Assembly (NCBI GenBank): GCA_015064285.1
Contig: SVSN01000005.1
Coordinates: 46,780-85,615, forward strand
Reading direction: 5' to 3'
DNA length: 38,836 bases
Source of the DNA: Oscillospiraceae bacterium
GTDB taxonomy: Bacteria > Bacillota > Clostridia > Oscillospirales > CAG-272
Made by a program: the position numbers and the translations under genes. The notes under the pieces are model-generated. The model was given only the letters and a program-made list of their open reading frames with translations. It made no database searches and was not told the DNA's origin. Of the stretch, positions 26,328 to 35,152 are shown in pieces; positions within the stretch are counted from its first letter, which is position 1, and every line of letters begins with the position of its first letter.

Positions 26328-27461
26328 ATGAAAATCACATCCTATGAAGTGCTGGGAAAACTGCCGGATCTGTTCACGTTTGAAGACGGCAGAAAAGTTA
26401 CATCCATCGCGGACTGGCGGGAAAGACGGAAGGAAATCTATAAGGATGCCGTGGAGCTGCAGTACGGTCAGACACTGCCGGCACCGGAGATGCTGGAACT
26501 GGATCCACTCTGTGTTCCGGGTACCACAGGCCGGATGCAAATCTGGCGTCTGACTACCGGTACAAGAGCTAAACCCATCTCCTTTACCATGTATGCCCAC
26601 AAGCCTGCCGGAAACGGCCCGTGGCCTGTAGTGGTGGACGGCGACCTGTGCTACGGTTGTATGCAGGATCCGGAAATCGCAAAGAAATTTCTGGACAAAG
26701 GTATCATGCTGGTGACCTTCAACCGGTGCGAGATTGTGCCCGATATCCGGAATCCCAAGCGGACGGGGAACCTGTATGAAACATATGCCGAGCTGACCTT
26801 CGGCGCCCTGATGGCATGGGCATGGGGGTACAGCCGGGTACTGGACGCACTGGTGCAGCTGGGGTATGCGGATCTGTCCTGTGTTGCGTTCACCGGCCTT
26901 TCCAGAGGCGGTAAGACAGCGCTGCTGGCAGGCGTCATGGACGAACGGGCTACCATTGTGAATCCCGAAGCCACTTGTGCCGGCGGATCCAGCTGTTATC
27001 GGATCCATATGAGCGCCCTGCGGGAAGACGGATCGGAAGGACGGAGCGAAACCCTGAAGGATATCATCAATGCGTTTCCGGACTGGTTCAATCCTGCCCT
27101 GAAAGCCTATGAGGACTGCGAAGAAAAACTGCCCTTTGACGCCCACAGCCTGAAAGCGCTGATCGCCCCCCGGGTATTCTTTGACTGTCAGGCGAAAAGC
27201 GATATCTGGGCCGGGCCTGTGAATACCTACCAGACCAGCATTGCCGCCAGGGAAGCCTGGAAGCTGTACGGCAAGCCGGAGAATGTGCTCTGGTACTGGC
27301 GCAGCGGCGGACATGCCCACACACCGGAGGATTTCGACATGCTGATCGAAGTCATCGAACGGGAACGGAAAGGCACGCCCCTGTGTGACAAATTCCAGAA
27401 ACTGCCCTTCGACCCGCCGGAGCCGATCTACGACTGGTGCTGCCCGGAAATTACGGAATAA
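26328..27461 (+). CDS. CE15-like alpha/beta hydrolase (glucuronoyl esterase type)
   Basis: This 377-residue cytoplasmic alpha/beta hydrolase has no signal peptide. The nucleophile elbow GLSRGGK (190-196, Ser192) and the following NPEATCAGGSSCYR match the CE15 glucuronoyl esterase pattern. The C-terminal GGHAHTP segment supplies the likely His. CE15 enzymes cleave esters of (4-O-methyl)glucuronic acid in xylan-lignin linkages. Most known ones are secreted, so an intracellular member probably acts on imported fragments or a related ester. GGGAGGT lies eight bases before the ATG. It is third in the operon, 38 bases after the corrinoid gene, which is the basis for linking it to methyl-group metabolism. 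Confidence 0.78.
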   Translation: MKITSYEVLGKLPDLFTFEDGRKVTSIADWRERRKEIYKDAVELQYGQTLPAPEMLELDPLCVPGTTGRMQIWRLTTGTRAKPISFTMYAHKPAGNGPWPVVVDGDLCYGCMQDPEIAKKFLDKGIMLVTFNRCEIVPDIRNPKRTGNLYETYAELTFGALMAWAWGYSRVLDALVQLGYADLSCVAFTGLSRGGKTALLAGVMDERATIVNPEATCAGGSSCYRIHMSALREDGSEGRSETLKDIINAFPDWFNPALKAYEDCEEKLPFDAHSLKALIAPRVFFDCQAKSDIWAGPVNTYQTSIAAREAWKLYGKPENVLWYWRSGGHAHTPEDFDMLIEVIERERKGTPLCDKFQKLPFDPPEPIYDWCCPEITE

Positions 27462-27468
27462 ACAGAAC

Positions 27469-27506
27469 AAAACGGTATACCCCCACCGTGCGGGATATAC
27501 CGTTTT
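27469..27506. terminator. Bidirectional terminator between the CE15-like and nucleoside hydrolase genes
   Basis: AAAACGGTATA (27469-27479) pairs perfectly with TATACCGTTTT (27496-27506), 11 bp with flanking A and T tracts for both directions. Confidence 0.9.
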
Positions 27507-27524
27507 CTGTATGTCTGTCAGATG

Positions 27525-28403
27525 TTATCCGGTGATAATGGCATTCAGGATCTGCTCCAGTTCCCGTTCGTCGGCATAACGGACATATTTTGCACCGGTG
27601 CCTTCGGTGATCACAGCGGTAGCGTCGTCCCGGTAACGGATACAGCATTCGTCCGAGAGAATCCATTTGTCCAGTTCCGGTTCTATGGCATAATAAGCCG
27701 TTACCAGATCCCAGGAATTGCGCAGGAATTTGCCGTCCAGGTAGTGATAGTATGCCTTGCGTACCGGGTGGTCTTCCGGGCAGGCTTCCAGGGTAGCGCC
27801 GGTGATTACATGCTCACCCGCTTCAAAACCGCAGTAGATAATCGGAGCGCTGCACTTTTCGCTCATCAGCTGGGCGGCTTCCACATCGCAGGCAATGTTG
27901 TATTCCCCATGGCTGAAGTTTTCAAAATTCCCGCCCATGACGATCACCTGATCCACAGACTGTGCTACCAGTTCTTCCCCGGTGAGAGGGGAGATGTCGT
28001 CCCCGCCGGAGCGCAGCAGATCCTTCATGTTGTTCAGCGGCCCCACGAATACCATGGTCACGTTCCGGTTTTCCGCCAGCAGATGGCGCAGCAGGGGAAG
28101 CGCGGTTTCATAAGCCGGTGCCGGATGGCTTGCCAGATACATTTCGGATACGGGTGCGGTATACTTGGTCAGATCGGCAAGGAAACCCTGACGGTCGGTC
28201 TGCCCGATGGGAATCTGTACACCGAAATGATCGTTGATGGCGGCGATCACATTAACTCCCAGCAGGTCGGAGGTACAGTGAGTGATGCCAAGCAGGTTGA
28301 TTTTGCCTGCCTTGTGGTATGTATCCATGATGGCCAGTGCACCGCAGTCGTCGCAGTCCGGGCCGATGTCGGTATCGAATATGAATTTGCGGATTGTTTC
28401 CAT
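27525..28403 (-). CDS. Nucleoside hydrolase (IunH/RihA type)
   Basis: This is a predicted cytoplasmic ribohydrolase of 292 residues that cleaves nucleosides to base and ribose. The calcium-binding start DTDIGPDCDD (residues 9-18) is a variant of the DTDxGxDD family signature. FVGPLNN and VIVMGGNF in the middle match the family. Base preference is not readable. The ATG at 28403 has CGGAGGAAATT before it; the longer open frame has no comparable site. It is a single-gene unit, divergent from an XRE regulator that may control it. Confidence 0.88.
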   Translation of the reverse strand: METIRKFIFDTDIGPDCDDCGALAIMDTYHKAGKINLLGITHCTSDLLGVNVIAAINDHFGVQIPIGQTDRQGFLADLTKYTAPVSEMYLASHPAPAYETALPLLRHLLAENRNVTMVFVGPLNNMKDLLRSGGDDISPLTGEELVAQSVDQVIVMGGNFENFSHGEYNIACDVEAAQLMSEKCSAPIIYCGFEAGEHVITGATLEACPEDHPVRKAYYHYLDGKFLRNSWDLVTAYYAIEPELDKWILSDECCIRYRDDATAVITEGTGAKYVRYADERELEQILNAIITG

Positions 28404-28437
28404 AATTTCCTCCGGAATATTGGAATTGGTTGGTTCT

Positions 28438-28466
28438 ATTATACACGGTTCTGTTTCCGGTGGCAA
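28438..28466 (-). promoter_or_regulatory. Sigma-A promoter of the nucleoside hydrolase gene
   Basis: On the minus strand TTGCCA (28466-28461), 17 bases, TATAAT (28443-28438). Confidence 0.8.
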
Positions 28467-28563
28467 GAACCTGACGGAAAATAATGTGGAAAATTTTCCG
28501 GTGTGGGGCAAACCGGACTGGAAAAATCCAAACGGCGCTTGAGTTTTCCACAGGACGCGGTTA

Positions 28564-28592
28564 TTGACTTGCCTGGCGTGCGGGGGTATAAT
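28564..28592 (+). promoter_or_regulatory. Sigma-A promoter of the XRE regulator gene
   Basis: TTGACT (28564-28569), 17 bases, TATAAT (28587-28592). Between it and the opposite promoter lie about 97 bases with no clear palindrome. Confidence 0.8.
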
Positions 28593-28642
28593 ACAGGCAG
28601 GAAGTGCGCACAGTCCGAATTTCGGAAAGGAAATATACTTAT

Positions 28643-29848
28643 ATGGAACTGAAAATACCGGAAGTGATTCTGAAGAAAAGACGGGAGAAAAAACTGACCC
28701 AGGAAGAACTGGCAGCCGCCCTCGGTGTATCTGCTCAGGCGGTTTCCAACTGGGAGAGGGGCGGTTACCCGGATATCACTCTGCTGCCGAAAATTGCGGC
28801 ATTTTTTGAGATCACAGTGGATGAGCTGATCGGCAGCGACGCAGTGACAAGAGAAGAAGATATCCGCAGCTTTACCGACCGGTACTGGAGCAAAACCAGC
28901 AGCAGTTCGGAGGGCTGGATAAAAAGACTGACCCTGGCAAAGGAATATTACGAAAAATACCCGCAGGATTATCAGGTCATGAACTGTCTCGGACAGGCTA
29001 TTGTCAACAACATGGATGTACTGGCGGAAAATCACACTCTGCTCTGTGAGATTCATGAAAAGATCATGGAAGGCTGCACGGACGAGAGCTACCGCAGGGA
29101 TTCCATTCACTTTATGTGTTACGCCTGTACAGATGAGGAACTGGCAGACCGGATCGGAAAGAGTGAGCTGGACTGGTCGGAAGCTGTGGCCATCGGAGAA
29201 CTGGAGGAAGAACGGTTTCTCCTGCACAAACGGTATGAAGAATATTACAGCCAGCGGAACCGGAACGATCTGCAGATTTTCATGCAGTATCTTGGCAGAA
29301 ATAACATGAATTATTACCGTATGAGCAGCAGTATGAACGGGGAGCTGCCTGACGATGCTTTTGTGTACGCCGAACCGGAACGCACCGCCGCTTGGGAAAA
29401 GCACAAGATGCGTCTGCTGGAGAATTTTGATCCCACCGGCGGGAATGTGGTTCCGGAAGCGTGGTGCGGCTGCTATGCGGAGTTTTGTCTGAAAGCGGCA
29501 GGCGCGTCTATCGGCTGCGGCAGAACGGAGGAAGGCTTTGCCCTGTTGGAAAGTGCATTCCCTCTGTACGAACGGTGGCTGAACATCCCCGACGGAAAAA
29601 AGATGGAGGTAGGCTGTCCTGATGTTTTCGGCAGTGCCATGATCAACAAATGGGATGATTCTCACTGTATTTATATCTGGCAGGCTGACGGCAGTAAGAC
29701 ATGGACACCGTACCTGTGGCTGTTCTGGCAGCTGAAAGGGGATATCTGCCATGGTATGACCAAATGGCCATGGTTTGATACGGTGAAGGAAGATCCCCGG
29801 TACCGGGCACTGCTGGAACGGGCGAAAAAACTGGCGGAAATCGAATAA
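28643..29848 (+). CDS. XRE-family transcriptional regulator with large C-terminal domain
   Basis: The 401-residue protein has an N-terminal helix-turn-helix (residues 9-62: LTQEELAAALGVSAQAVSNWERGGYPDITLLP). This is the Cro/C1 type common in Clostridia, usually a repressor. The about 330-residue C-terminal part is helical, Tyr/Trp-rich and resembles the tetratricopeptide-like sensor regions of related regulators; no ligand is evident. The ATG at 28643 has AAAGGAAA about 10 bases upstream. Divergence from the nucleoside hydrolase suggests that gene, or autoregulation, as target. Confidence 0.85.
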   Translation: MELKIPEVILKKRREKKLTQEELAAALGVSAQAVSNWERGGYPDITLLPKIAAFFEITVDELIGSDAVTREEDIRSFTDRYWSKTSSSSEGWIKRLTLAKEYYEKYPQDYQVMNCLGQAIVNNMDVLAENHTLLCEIHEKIMEGCTDESYRRDSIHFMCYACTDEELADRIGKSELDWSEAVAIGELEEERFLLHKRYEEYYSQRNRNDLQIFMQYLGRNNMNYYRMSSSMNGELPDDAFVYAEPERTAAWEKHKMRLLENFDPTGGNVVPEAWCGCYAEFCLKAAGASIGCGRTEEGFALLESAFPLYERWLNIPDGKKMEVGCPDVFGSAMINKWDDSHCIYIWQADGSKTWTPYLWLFWQLKGDICHGMTKWPWFDTVKEDPRYRALLERAKKLAEIE

Positions 29849-29856
29849 CGCAAAAA

Positions 29857-29897
29857 GGGATCGTGCGTCTGCAGGGACATTCACGATCCCGTCTTTA
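29857..29897. terminator. Bidirectional terminator between the XRE and dsdA genes
   Basis: GGGATCGTG (29857-29865) pairs with CACGATCCC (29882-29890), 9 bp, with TCTTTATTT on one side and AAAAA on the other. Confidence 0.85.
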
Positions 29898-29898
29898 T

Positions 29899-31206
29899 TT
29901 ATAACACCGTTTCCCGGTATTGCTTCCGAATATCCTCCGGTACCAGACTGCCGCCGGTGGCCCAGACAATCTGTACGGCGTTTTCTAGTACCGCATCCGT
30001 CAGTCCGTTTTCCCGGCAGTATGCCGCTGTATCCGGATACCGCAGCAGTCCTGCAGGCCCGGCAAAAGCGGCGCAGGCGGAAGGCTCGATCTCCATTCCC
30101 TCAGATGCATACAGCAGCCGCAGGTATTTGTACAGCATACTGTCCTGTACAGTAAACACTCCGGCCAGATGCGGTGTCATGATCCGGGTGACAAAACCGG
30201 AAGGAGAAGCACAGGCCAGTCCGTCCGCTTCCGTTTTTCCGGAAAGACCGTAGTCCTGTACCCGGACATTTTCAAATTTCCGGGAGGCGATACCCAGCAG
30301 GACGGAAGGACATTCCACCGGCTCCGCAAAGAAACAGTGTACATTGTCTCCGAAAAGCTGCCGCAGACCATAGGCGATTCCCCCCGGTGCGCCGCCGACC
30401 CCTGCAGGAATATACACAAGCAGCGGATGGGTGCTGTCCACGGTAATGCCTTTGGCATTAAGCTGCTTCTGCAGACGATCTGCCGCCACAGCGTAGCCGA
30501 GAAACAGATCCATGGATTTTTCGTCATCCACAAAATAACTCATGGGGTCTTCGTCCGACAGCTTACGGCCCTGTGCTACGGCGGCGGAGTAATCCTCTGT
30601 ATATTCCAGTACCTCCACCCCGCGGGAACGGAGCAGATCCTTCTTCCACTGCCGGGCGTCCGCGGACATATGGACTTTCACCCGGAACCCCAGCGCTGCG
30701 CCCATGATCCCGATGGACATGCCCAGATTCCCTGTGGAACCCACCTGCACGGTGTACCGGCCAAAGAAATCCCGCATATCTGTCAGCTTTGTGTAATCAT
30801 CCCCGTAGGACAGGAGACCTGCAGCCAAAGCCAGATCTTCCGCATGCTTCAGAACTTCGTAGATCCCGCCCCGCGCTTTTACGGAACCGGCGATGGGCAG
30901 ATGGCTGTCCGGTTTCAGAAACAGTCTGCCGGGGATGGCAGAACCGGAGAGTGCCGCCAGCTTTTCCGCCATGCAGGGAATCTCCCGCAGATCGGATTCG
31001 ATGATGCCGCCGGCCGGTGCGGTTTCCGGAAAGACTTTGGCAAGAAACGGCGCAAAACGCTGCAGCCGTATCCCGGCATCCCGGATCTGTTCCGCCGGCA
31101 AGATCAGATCGCACAGGGGGCTGACAGCGGAAAACGGCAGTTTGTACGGATTGCACCAGGCGGTTTCCGTGTGGGACATTACCTGGGAAAAAGCGGTTTC
31201 AGACAT
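29899..31206 (-). CDS. dsdA: D-serine ammonia-lyase
   Basis: This PLP-dependent enzyme converts D-serine to pyruvate and ammonia, relieving D-serine toxicity or using it as carbon and nitrogen source; it is cytoplasmic. The 435-residue length is normal. The PLP lysine is Lys110 in AGSVKARGG. The phosphate-binding STGNLG and the IPAGVGGAPGG loop are intact. The start is ATG at 31206 with GAGGGA eight bases upstream. It lies 88 bases after the GH43 gene without a convincing promoter between, so the two are probably co-transcribed. No dsdC-type regulator or transporter is adjacent. Confidence 0.93.
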   Translation of the reverse strand: MSETAFSQVMSHTETAWCNPYKLPFSAVSPLCDLILPAEQIRDAGIRLQRFAPFLAKVFPETAPAGGIIESDLREIPCMAEKLAALSGSAIPGRLFLKPDSHLPIAGSVKARGGIYEVLKHAEDLALAAGLLSYGDDYTKLTDMRDFFGRYTVQVGSTGNLGMSIGIMGAALGFRVKVHMSADARQWKKDLLRSRGVEVLEYTEDYSAAVAQGRKLSDEDPMSYFVDDEKSMDLFLGYAVAADRLQKQLNAKGITVDSTHPLLVYIPAGVGGAPGGIAYGLRQLFGDNVHCFFAEPVECPSVLLGIASRKFENVRVQDYGLSGKTEADGLACASPSGFVTRIMTPHLAGVFTVQDSMLYKYLRLLYASEGMEIEPSACAAFAGPAGLLRYPDTAAYCRENGLTDAVLENAVQIVWATGGSLVPEDIRKQYRETVL

Positions 31207-31294
31207 AACAGATCCCTCAGAATTGTATTTTCCGGATTGCTGTGCCGCCTGTTGGTTCCGGAATCCGGCAGCGCAGGCATTGTTCAGGCAGGTT

Positions 31295-32257
31295 TTAGTC
31301 GATTTCCCCGGCGGGAGGGGTGAGATCCGTTTCACATCCCACAGGGATTCCCATCACAGGGTACCCGGTGTCGTCAAAATCCACTTTCTGCAGGTGGAAA
31401 TACCGGGGTGCGGCGGTGACGGTTTCGTTGTGTTCCTTCATACCGTGATAGGCGCACCACAGCTCGCTGCCGTCAGGGGACGTAAAGAAGGACGCATGCC
31501 CGGGGCCGTAAACCCCATTGCCGTAGGTGAACAGCGGCATGGGATATTTCTTCCAGGAAGAAGCTTCGCACAGATCCCCGCCGGTGTATTCCAGAACCCC
31601 CAGACAGTAGTGATCCGACCAGCAGCCGTTGCCGGAATAGAGTATGAACAGCCGGTTTCCATGCTTCACGAAGAACGCTCCTTCGTTGATGGCGGAAGTT
31701 CCGGTGTAGGGCGGTACCAGTTCCCAGTCGTATTCGGCTCTGGCGATCACAGCCGCTTTGTCCCCGAAGGTGTACGGGTTGACCAGTTCCCGGATTTCCA
31801 GCAGCTGCCCCCCGTCTACCCGGGAGTAACAGATGTACTGCTTTCCGTCCGTATGGGTGAATACCGTAGGATCGATGGAGAAAACGTCCGGCGAAGGCTT
31901 GCATTTGAACTGCCAGTCCCCGAAAGGATCGTCAGACAGGGCTTCCATGATGAACAGCCGCTTGGCGGAAGGCTGGGGCAGATACCGGCCGCTGGTGTAG
32001 ATGTACCATTTGCCGTTGGTACCCTTGTGCATTTCCGGTGCCCAGATGTCTCCCCAGATCCCGTCCCGTTCGCCGCTTGGGGTGTAGATCACTTTGGAAT
32101 CGCCGCCTTTTACGATATCCCCGGCATACCGGCTGCGGAACAGCTCCAGATGTCTTCCTCTGGTGAACAGCGCATAATAATATCCCGTGACAGGATCATA
32201 TGTCATAAACGGATCCGGTGCGTCAAAAGGGGAAACAGGATTGCGGAAGGTTTTCAT
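31295..32257 (-). CDS. GH43-family glycoside hydrolase
   Basis: This is an inverting five-bladed beta-propeller enzyme, 320 residues, with no signal peptide and therefore cytoplasmic. Likely catalytic residues are Asp15 (DAPDPFM) as base, Asp129 (SIDPTVF) as pKa modulator and Glu192 (INEGAFF) as acid. WAPEMH (72-77) is the GH43 landmark. The family includes alpha-L-arabinofuranosidases and beta-xylosidases; which one cannot be read here. GAGGTAC lies eight bases before the ATG. It is the first gene of a probable operon with dsdA, driven by a perfect consensus promoter. Confidence 0.9.
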   Translation of the reverse strand: MKTFRNPVSPFDAPDPFMTYDPVTGYYYALFTRGRHLELFRSRYAGDIVKGGDSKVIYTPSGERDGIWGDIWAPEMHKGTNGKWYIYTSGRYLPQPSAKRLFIMEALSDDPFGDWQFKCKPSPDVFSIDPTVFTHTDGKQYICYSRVDGGQLLEIRELVNPYTFGDKAAVIARAEYDWELVPPYTGTSAINEGAFFVKHGNRLFILYSGNGCWSDHYCLGVLEYTGGDLCEASSWKKYPMPLFTYGNGVYGPGHASFFTSPDGSELWCAYHGMKEHNETVTAAPRYFHLQKVDFDDTGYPVMGIPVGCETDLTPPAGEID

Positions 32258-32292
32258 AACAGTACCTCACTTTTTCGGCAGATGTTTTTTCC

Positions 32293-32321
32293 ATTATAGC
32301 AAATCTCTGCCGGGCTGTCAA
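32293..32321 (-). promoter_or_regulatory. Consensus sigma-A promoter of the GH43-dsdA unit
   Basis: On the minus strand TTGACA (32321-32316), 17 bases, TATAAT (32298-32293). Confidence 0.88.
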
Positions 32322-32349
32322 TGGAATCGGACAGAATCCCTAAAATCCG

Positions 32350-32378
32350 TTGACATGGTTTTCCTTTTCTGTTATAAT
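32350..32378 (+). promoter_or_regulatory. Consensus sigma-A promoter of the GH109-like gene and serine hydrolase
   Basis: TTGACA (32350-32355), 17 bases, TATAAT (32373-32378). The two divergent -35 elements are only 28 bases apart. Confidence 0.88.
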
Positions 32379-32424
32379 AGCACTATAAAAATCATTTTTC
32401 TTCTGCACCGAAGGAGGATATCCC

Positions 32425-33669
32425 ATGAGAACAATCAAAATGAGCATTATTGGTCTTGGCGGCCGCGGCACCTGGTGGCTTGGCGAACTGCTGAAGATGG
32501 ACGATGTGGAAATCACTGCCGTCTGTGACAAGCACGAAGACCGGATGGAAAGAGGCCGGGCTATGTGTGCCGAAAAATATGGCCGCGAAGTGTACGGTTC
32601 CGTGAACTGGAAGGATGTGGTCAGCCGGGACGATGGATCTGAGGCGGTATTCATCACCACCTACTGGAATGACCATGTGAAGATCGCTATTGCCGCTATG
32701 AAAGCCGGAAAGTATGCCGGATTTGAAGTGGGGCCCGCGCAGTCCATCCAGCAGTGCTGGGATCTGGTACGCACTTATGAAGAAACCGGCGTGCCCTGCA
32801 TGCTGATGGAAAACTGCTGCTACAACCGGGAAGAAATGACCGTGCTGAATATGATCAAGAAGGGTCTGTTCGGCGAGATCCTCCATTGTCAGGGCGGGTA
32901 TGAACATGACCTGCGGGCGGTAGCCGATTCCATGAAGCGGGACCACGAACGGGCATGGCATTATCTGCACCGGAATGCAGAACTGTATCCCACTCACGAG
33001 CTGGGACCCATCATGACCTATCTGGATATCAACCGCGGCAACCGGCTGCTGAGCCTGAACGCCATGGCAACCAAGTCCCGCGGGCTGAAGAAATACATAA
33101 ACGACAAATGCGGTCCCGATCATCCGCTGGCGGACGCCGATTTCAAGCTGGGGGATATCATCACAACCTCTATCCGCTGTGCAAACGGGGAAACCATCGT
33201 CCTGACCCACGATACCAGCTCTCCCAGACCCTATTCCAGAGGGGGCAGAGTCCAGGGTACCTGCGGTCTGTGGATGGAAGACATGCACGGACTCCACATC
33301 GAAGGCCGGACCCAGGGCGAAGTGTACGAACCCATGAGCAACTACTGGGAAGAATTCGAACATCCGCTGTGGAAGAAGACCAAGGCCACCGAATATACTG
33401 GCGGTCACGGCGGTATGGACTGGCTGGTAATGCGTGCATTCCTGGAAGCCGTTCGCCGGAAGATCCAGACGCCTATTGACGTATACGATTCCGCTACCAT
33501 GATGGCTGTGGCAATTCTGTCCGAGGAATCCATTTCCATGGGCAGCGCACCGGTTGCCATTCCTGATTTTACCGACGGGATGTGGCTGAAGAGAGAACCG
33601 GGCCCCAAGTCCATCTTCTCTCTGGCGGAAGTGGACGAAAATCTGTTTGAAGGGACTGTGGAGTTCTGA
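32425..33669 (+). CDS. GH109-like Gfo/Idh/MocA family protein
   Basis: The 414-residue protein has an N-terminal Rossmann domain with GLGGRG (10-15) for NAD(H). The middle shows MENCCYNREEM and YPTHELGP, hallmarks of GH109 enzymes. These hydrolyse alpha-N-acetylgalactosaminides by a transient NAD-dependent oxidation. There is no signal peptide or Tat motif, so an intracellular role on imported glycans is likely; a plain sugar dehydrogenase is the alternative. AAGGAGGA is seven bases before the ATG. The serine hydrolase gene follows after 15 bases. Confidence 0.85.
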   Translation: MRTIKMSIIGLGGRGTWWLGELLKMDDVEITAVCDKHEDRMERGRAMCAEKYGREVYGSVNWKDVVSRDDGSEAVFITTYWNDHVKIAIAAMKAGKYAGFEVGPAQSIQQCWDLVRTYEETGVPCMLMENCCYNREEMTVLNMIKKGLFGEILHCQGGYEHDLRAVADSMKRDHERAWHYLHRNAELYPTHELGPIMTYLDINRGNRLLSLNAMATKSRGLKKYINDKCGPDHPLADADFKLGDIITTSIRCANGETIVLTHDTSSPRPYSRGGRVQGTCGLWMEDMHGLHIEGRTQGEVYEPMSNYWEEFEHPLWKKTKATEYTGGHGGMDWLVMRAFLEAVRRKIQTPIDVYDSATMMAVAILSEESISMGSAPVAIPDFTDGMWLKREPGPKSIFSLAEVDENLFEGTVEF

Positions 33670-33684
33670 TCGGGGGAAAGCACC

Positions 33685-35097
33685 ATGACGAAATCCGATT
33701 TTTACGTAAATCCCCGGCTGTCAAAGAAGGCGCTGCAGAACTTTTTTGACAAGTTCCAGCCGGAAAAAAATGAGATCCATACCCTCCAGATCTATGATCA
33801 CGACAGTATGGTTCTGCGGATCGCTCCCGCACCGTATCACGCCGCCGACAAGAGAGAGATCTACTCCCTCTCCAAGAGTTTCTGCTCCACTGCGATCGGT
33901 TTTCTTTGCGACGAAGGAAAGCTGTCTGTGGAAGACAGGATCGTGGATCTGTTCCCGGACAAGCTGCCGGATACGGTATCCGAAAATCTGGCAAAAATGC
34001 GCCTGAAGCATGTTCTGTCCATGAACACCGGTCATAAAAGCTGCGTGATGTACCATATGGTGCGTTCCGAGGATGCACCGAGAGCGTTCCTGGCCCAGGA
34101 AGTGACCTATGAACCCGGAACACACTTTGCCTATAATACCGGTGCCACCTGCCTGCTGTCCTGTATCGTGGAACGGATTACCGGTATGAAGCTGCTGGAT
34201 TTTCTGACCTGGAAACTGTTTCTGCCTCTGGGTATATCCGATGTCCGCTGGAACCGGGTGCCGGACGGCAATAACGAAGGCGGCTGCGGGATCCATGTGA
34301 GCAGTGATGATATCGTCAAGCTGGGTCTGCTGTATCTCCACGGCGGTATGTGGAACGGCAAACGGCTGCTGTCCGAAGCCTGGGTGAAGGAAGCAACCTC
34401 TCCCATTTCCGACAATTCCTGCAACGGTACGCCGGACTGGTGCGCCGGGTACGGATACCAGTTCTGGGTCAACGCCAGAGAAGGCTTCCGGGGCGACGGC
34501 GCTTTCGGACAGCTCTGCTTTGTTCTGCCGGAAAGACAGCTTGTGTTCGCCGTGCAGACAGAGCTGGGGGACATGCAGGCGGAGATCGACGCACTGATGG
34601 AACTGGCGGATCACCTGTACGATGCGGACGACACAGCGGAACTGATCCTGCCTGTGTACGCCCCTGTTTCGTCCGACAGAAAGACCGCCGGAATCGAGAA
34701 TATCTTCTACAGACTGGACGAGAATCCCATGGGCTGGACGGGCGTGTATTTCGTATATGACGAAGCTGCCGCAGAAATGAAGGCTGTATTCTCCAATGGC
34801 ACGGATCAGTATCCTCTCTATGCCGGAAACGGTCATTTTGCCGAAAGTACCGTATGGGCGAAAAAGCTGAAACCCAAGCTGGTGGATCTGATGTCCACTC
34901 CGGATACAGAACGGTGCCGGATGGCTGCTTCCTATACGGCGGAAGAGGGAAAACTTACCTTTGCCATCCGGTATCTCAACTGTCCCCACCGGAATATCTA
35001 CACCTTTGCGGCGGACGGGGATCTGCTGCGGCTGCGGTTTGAATCCTGGGGCAAGCTGGATGCGGAAGCCGTGGAGCTGACCGGTCATAAACTCTGA
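33685..35097 (+). CDS. Class C beta-lactamase-like serine hydrolase
   Basis: The 470-residue protein lacks a signal peptide, so it is cytoplasmic and unlikely to be a true beta-lactamase. SxxK motif at Ser61-Lys64 (SLSKSF), Tyr150-Asn151 in AYNTGAT, and the family segments LSVEDRI and KHVLSMNTG are present. The C-terminal about 140 residues after position 330 form a beta-rich add-on domain. Related proteins are esterases or D-amino peptidases. It is translated 15 bases after the GH109-like gene, hinting at sugar de-esterification. The distant paralogue at 35800-36672 shares only the core. Confidence 0.85.
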   Translation: MTKSDFYVNPRLSKKALQNFFDKFQPEKNEIHTLQIYDHDSMVLRIAPAPYHAADKREIYSLSKSFCSTAIGFLCDEGKLSVEDRIVDLFPDKLPDTVSENLAKMRLKHVLSMNTGHKSCVMYHMVRSEDAPRAFLAQEVTYEPGTHFAYNTGATCLLSCIVERITGMKLLDFLTWKLFLPLGISDVRWNRVPDGNNEGGCGIHVSSDDIVKLGLLYLHGGMWNGKRLLSEAWVKEATSPISDNSCNGTPDWCAGYGYQFWVNAREGFRGDGAFGQLCFVLPERQLVFAVQTELGDMQAEIDALMELADHLYDADDTAELILPVYAPVSSDRKTAGIENIFYRLDENPMGWTGVYFVYDEAAAEMKAVFSNGTDQYPLYAGNGHFAESTVWAKKLKPKLVDLMSTPDTERCRMAASYTAEEGKLTFAIRYLNCPHRNIYTFAADGDLLRLRFESWGKLDAEAVELTGHKL

Positions 35098-35108
35098 AAA
35101 CCATAAGA

Positions 35109-35148
35109 AAAATGGCAGTCCCTGTATTTTACGGGGTACTGCCATTTT
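35109..35148. terminator. Bidirectional terminator between the two serine hydrolase units
   Basis: AAAATGGCAGT (35109-35119) pairs perfectly with ACTGCCATTTT (35138-35148), 11 bp, with A and T flanks for both convergent transcripts. Confidence 0.9.
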
Positions 35149-35152
35149 ATGT

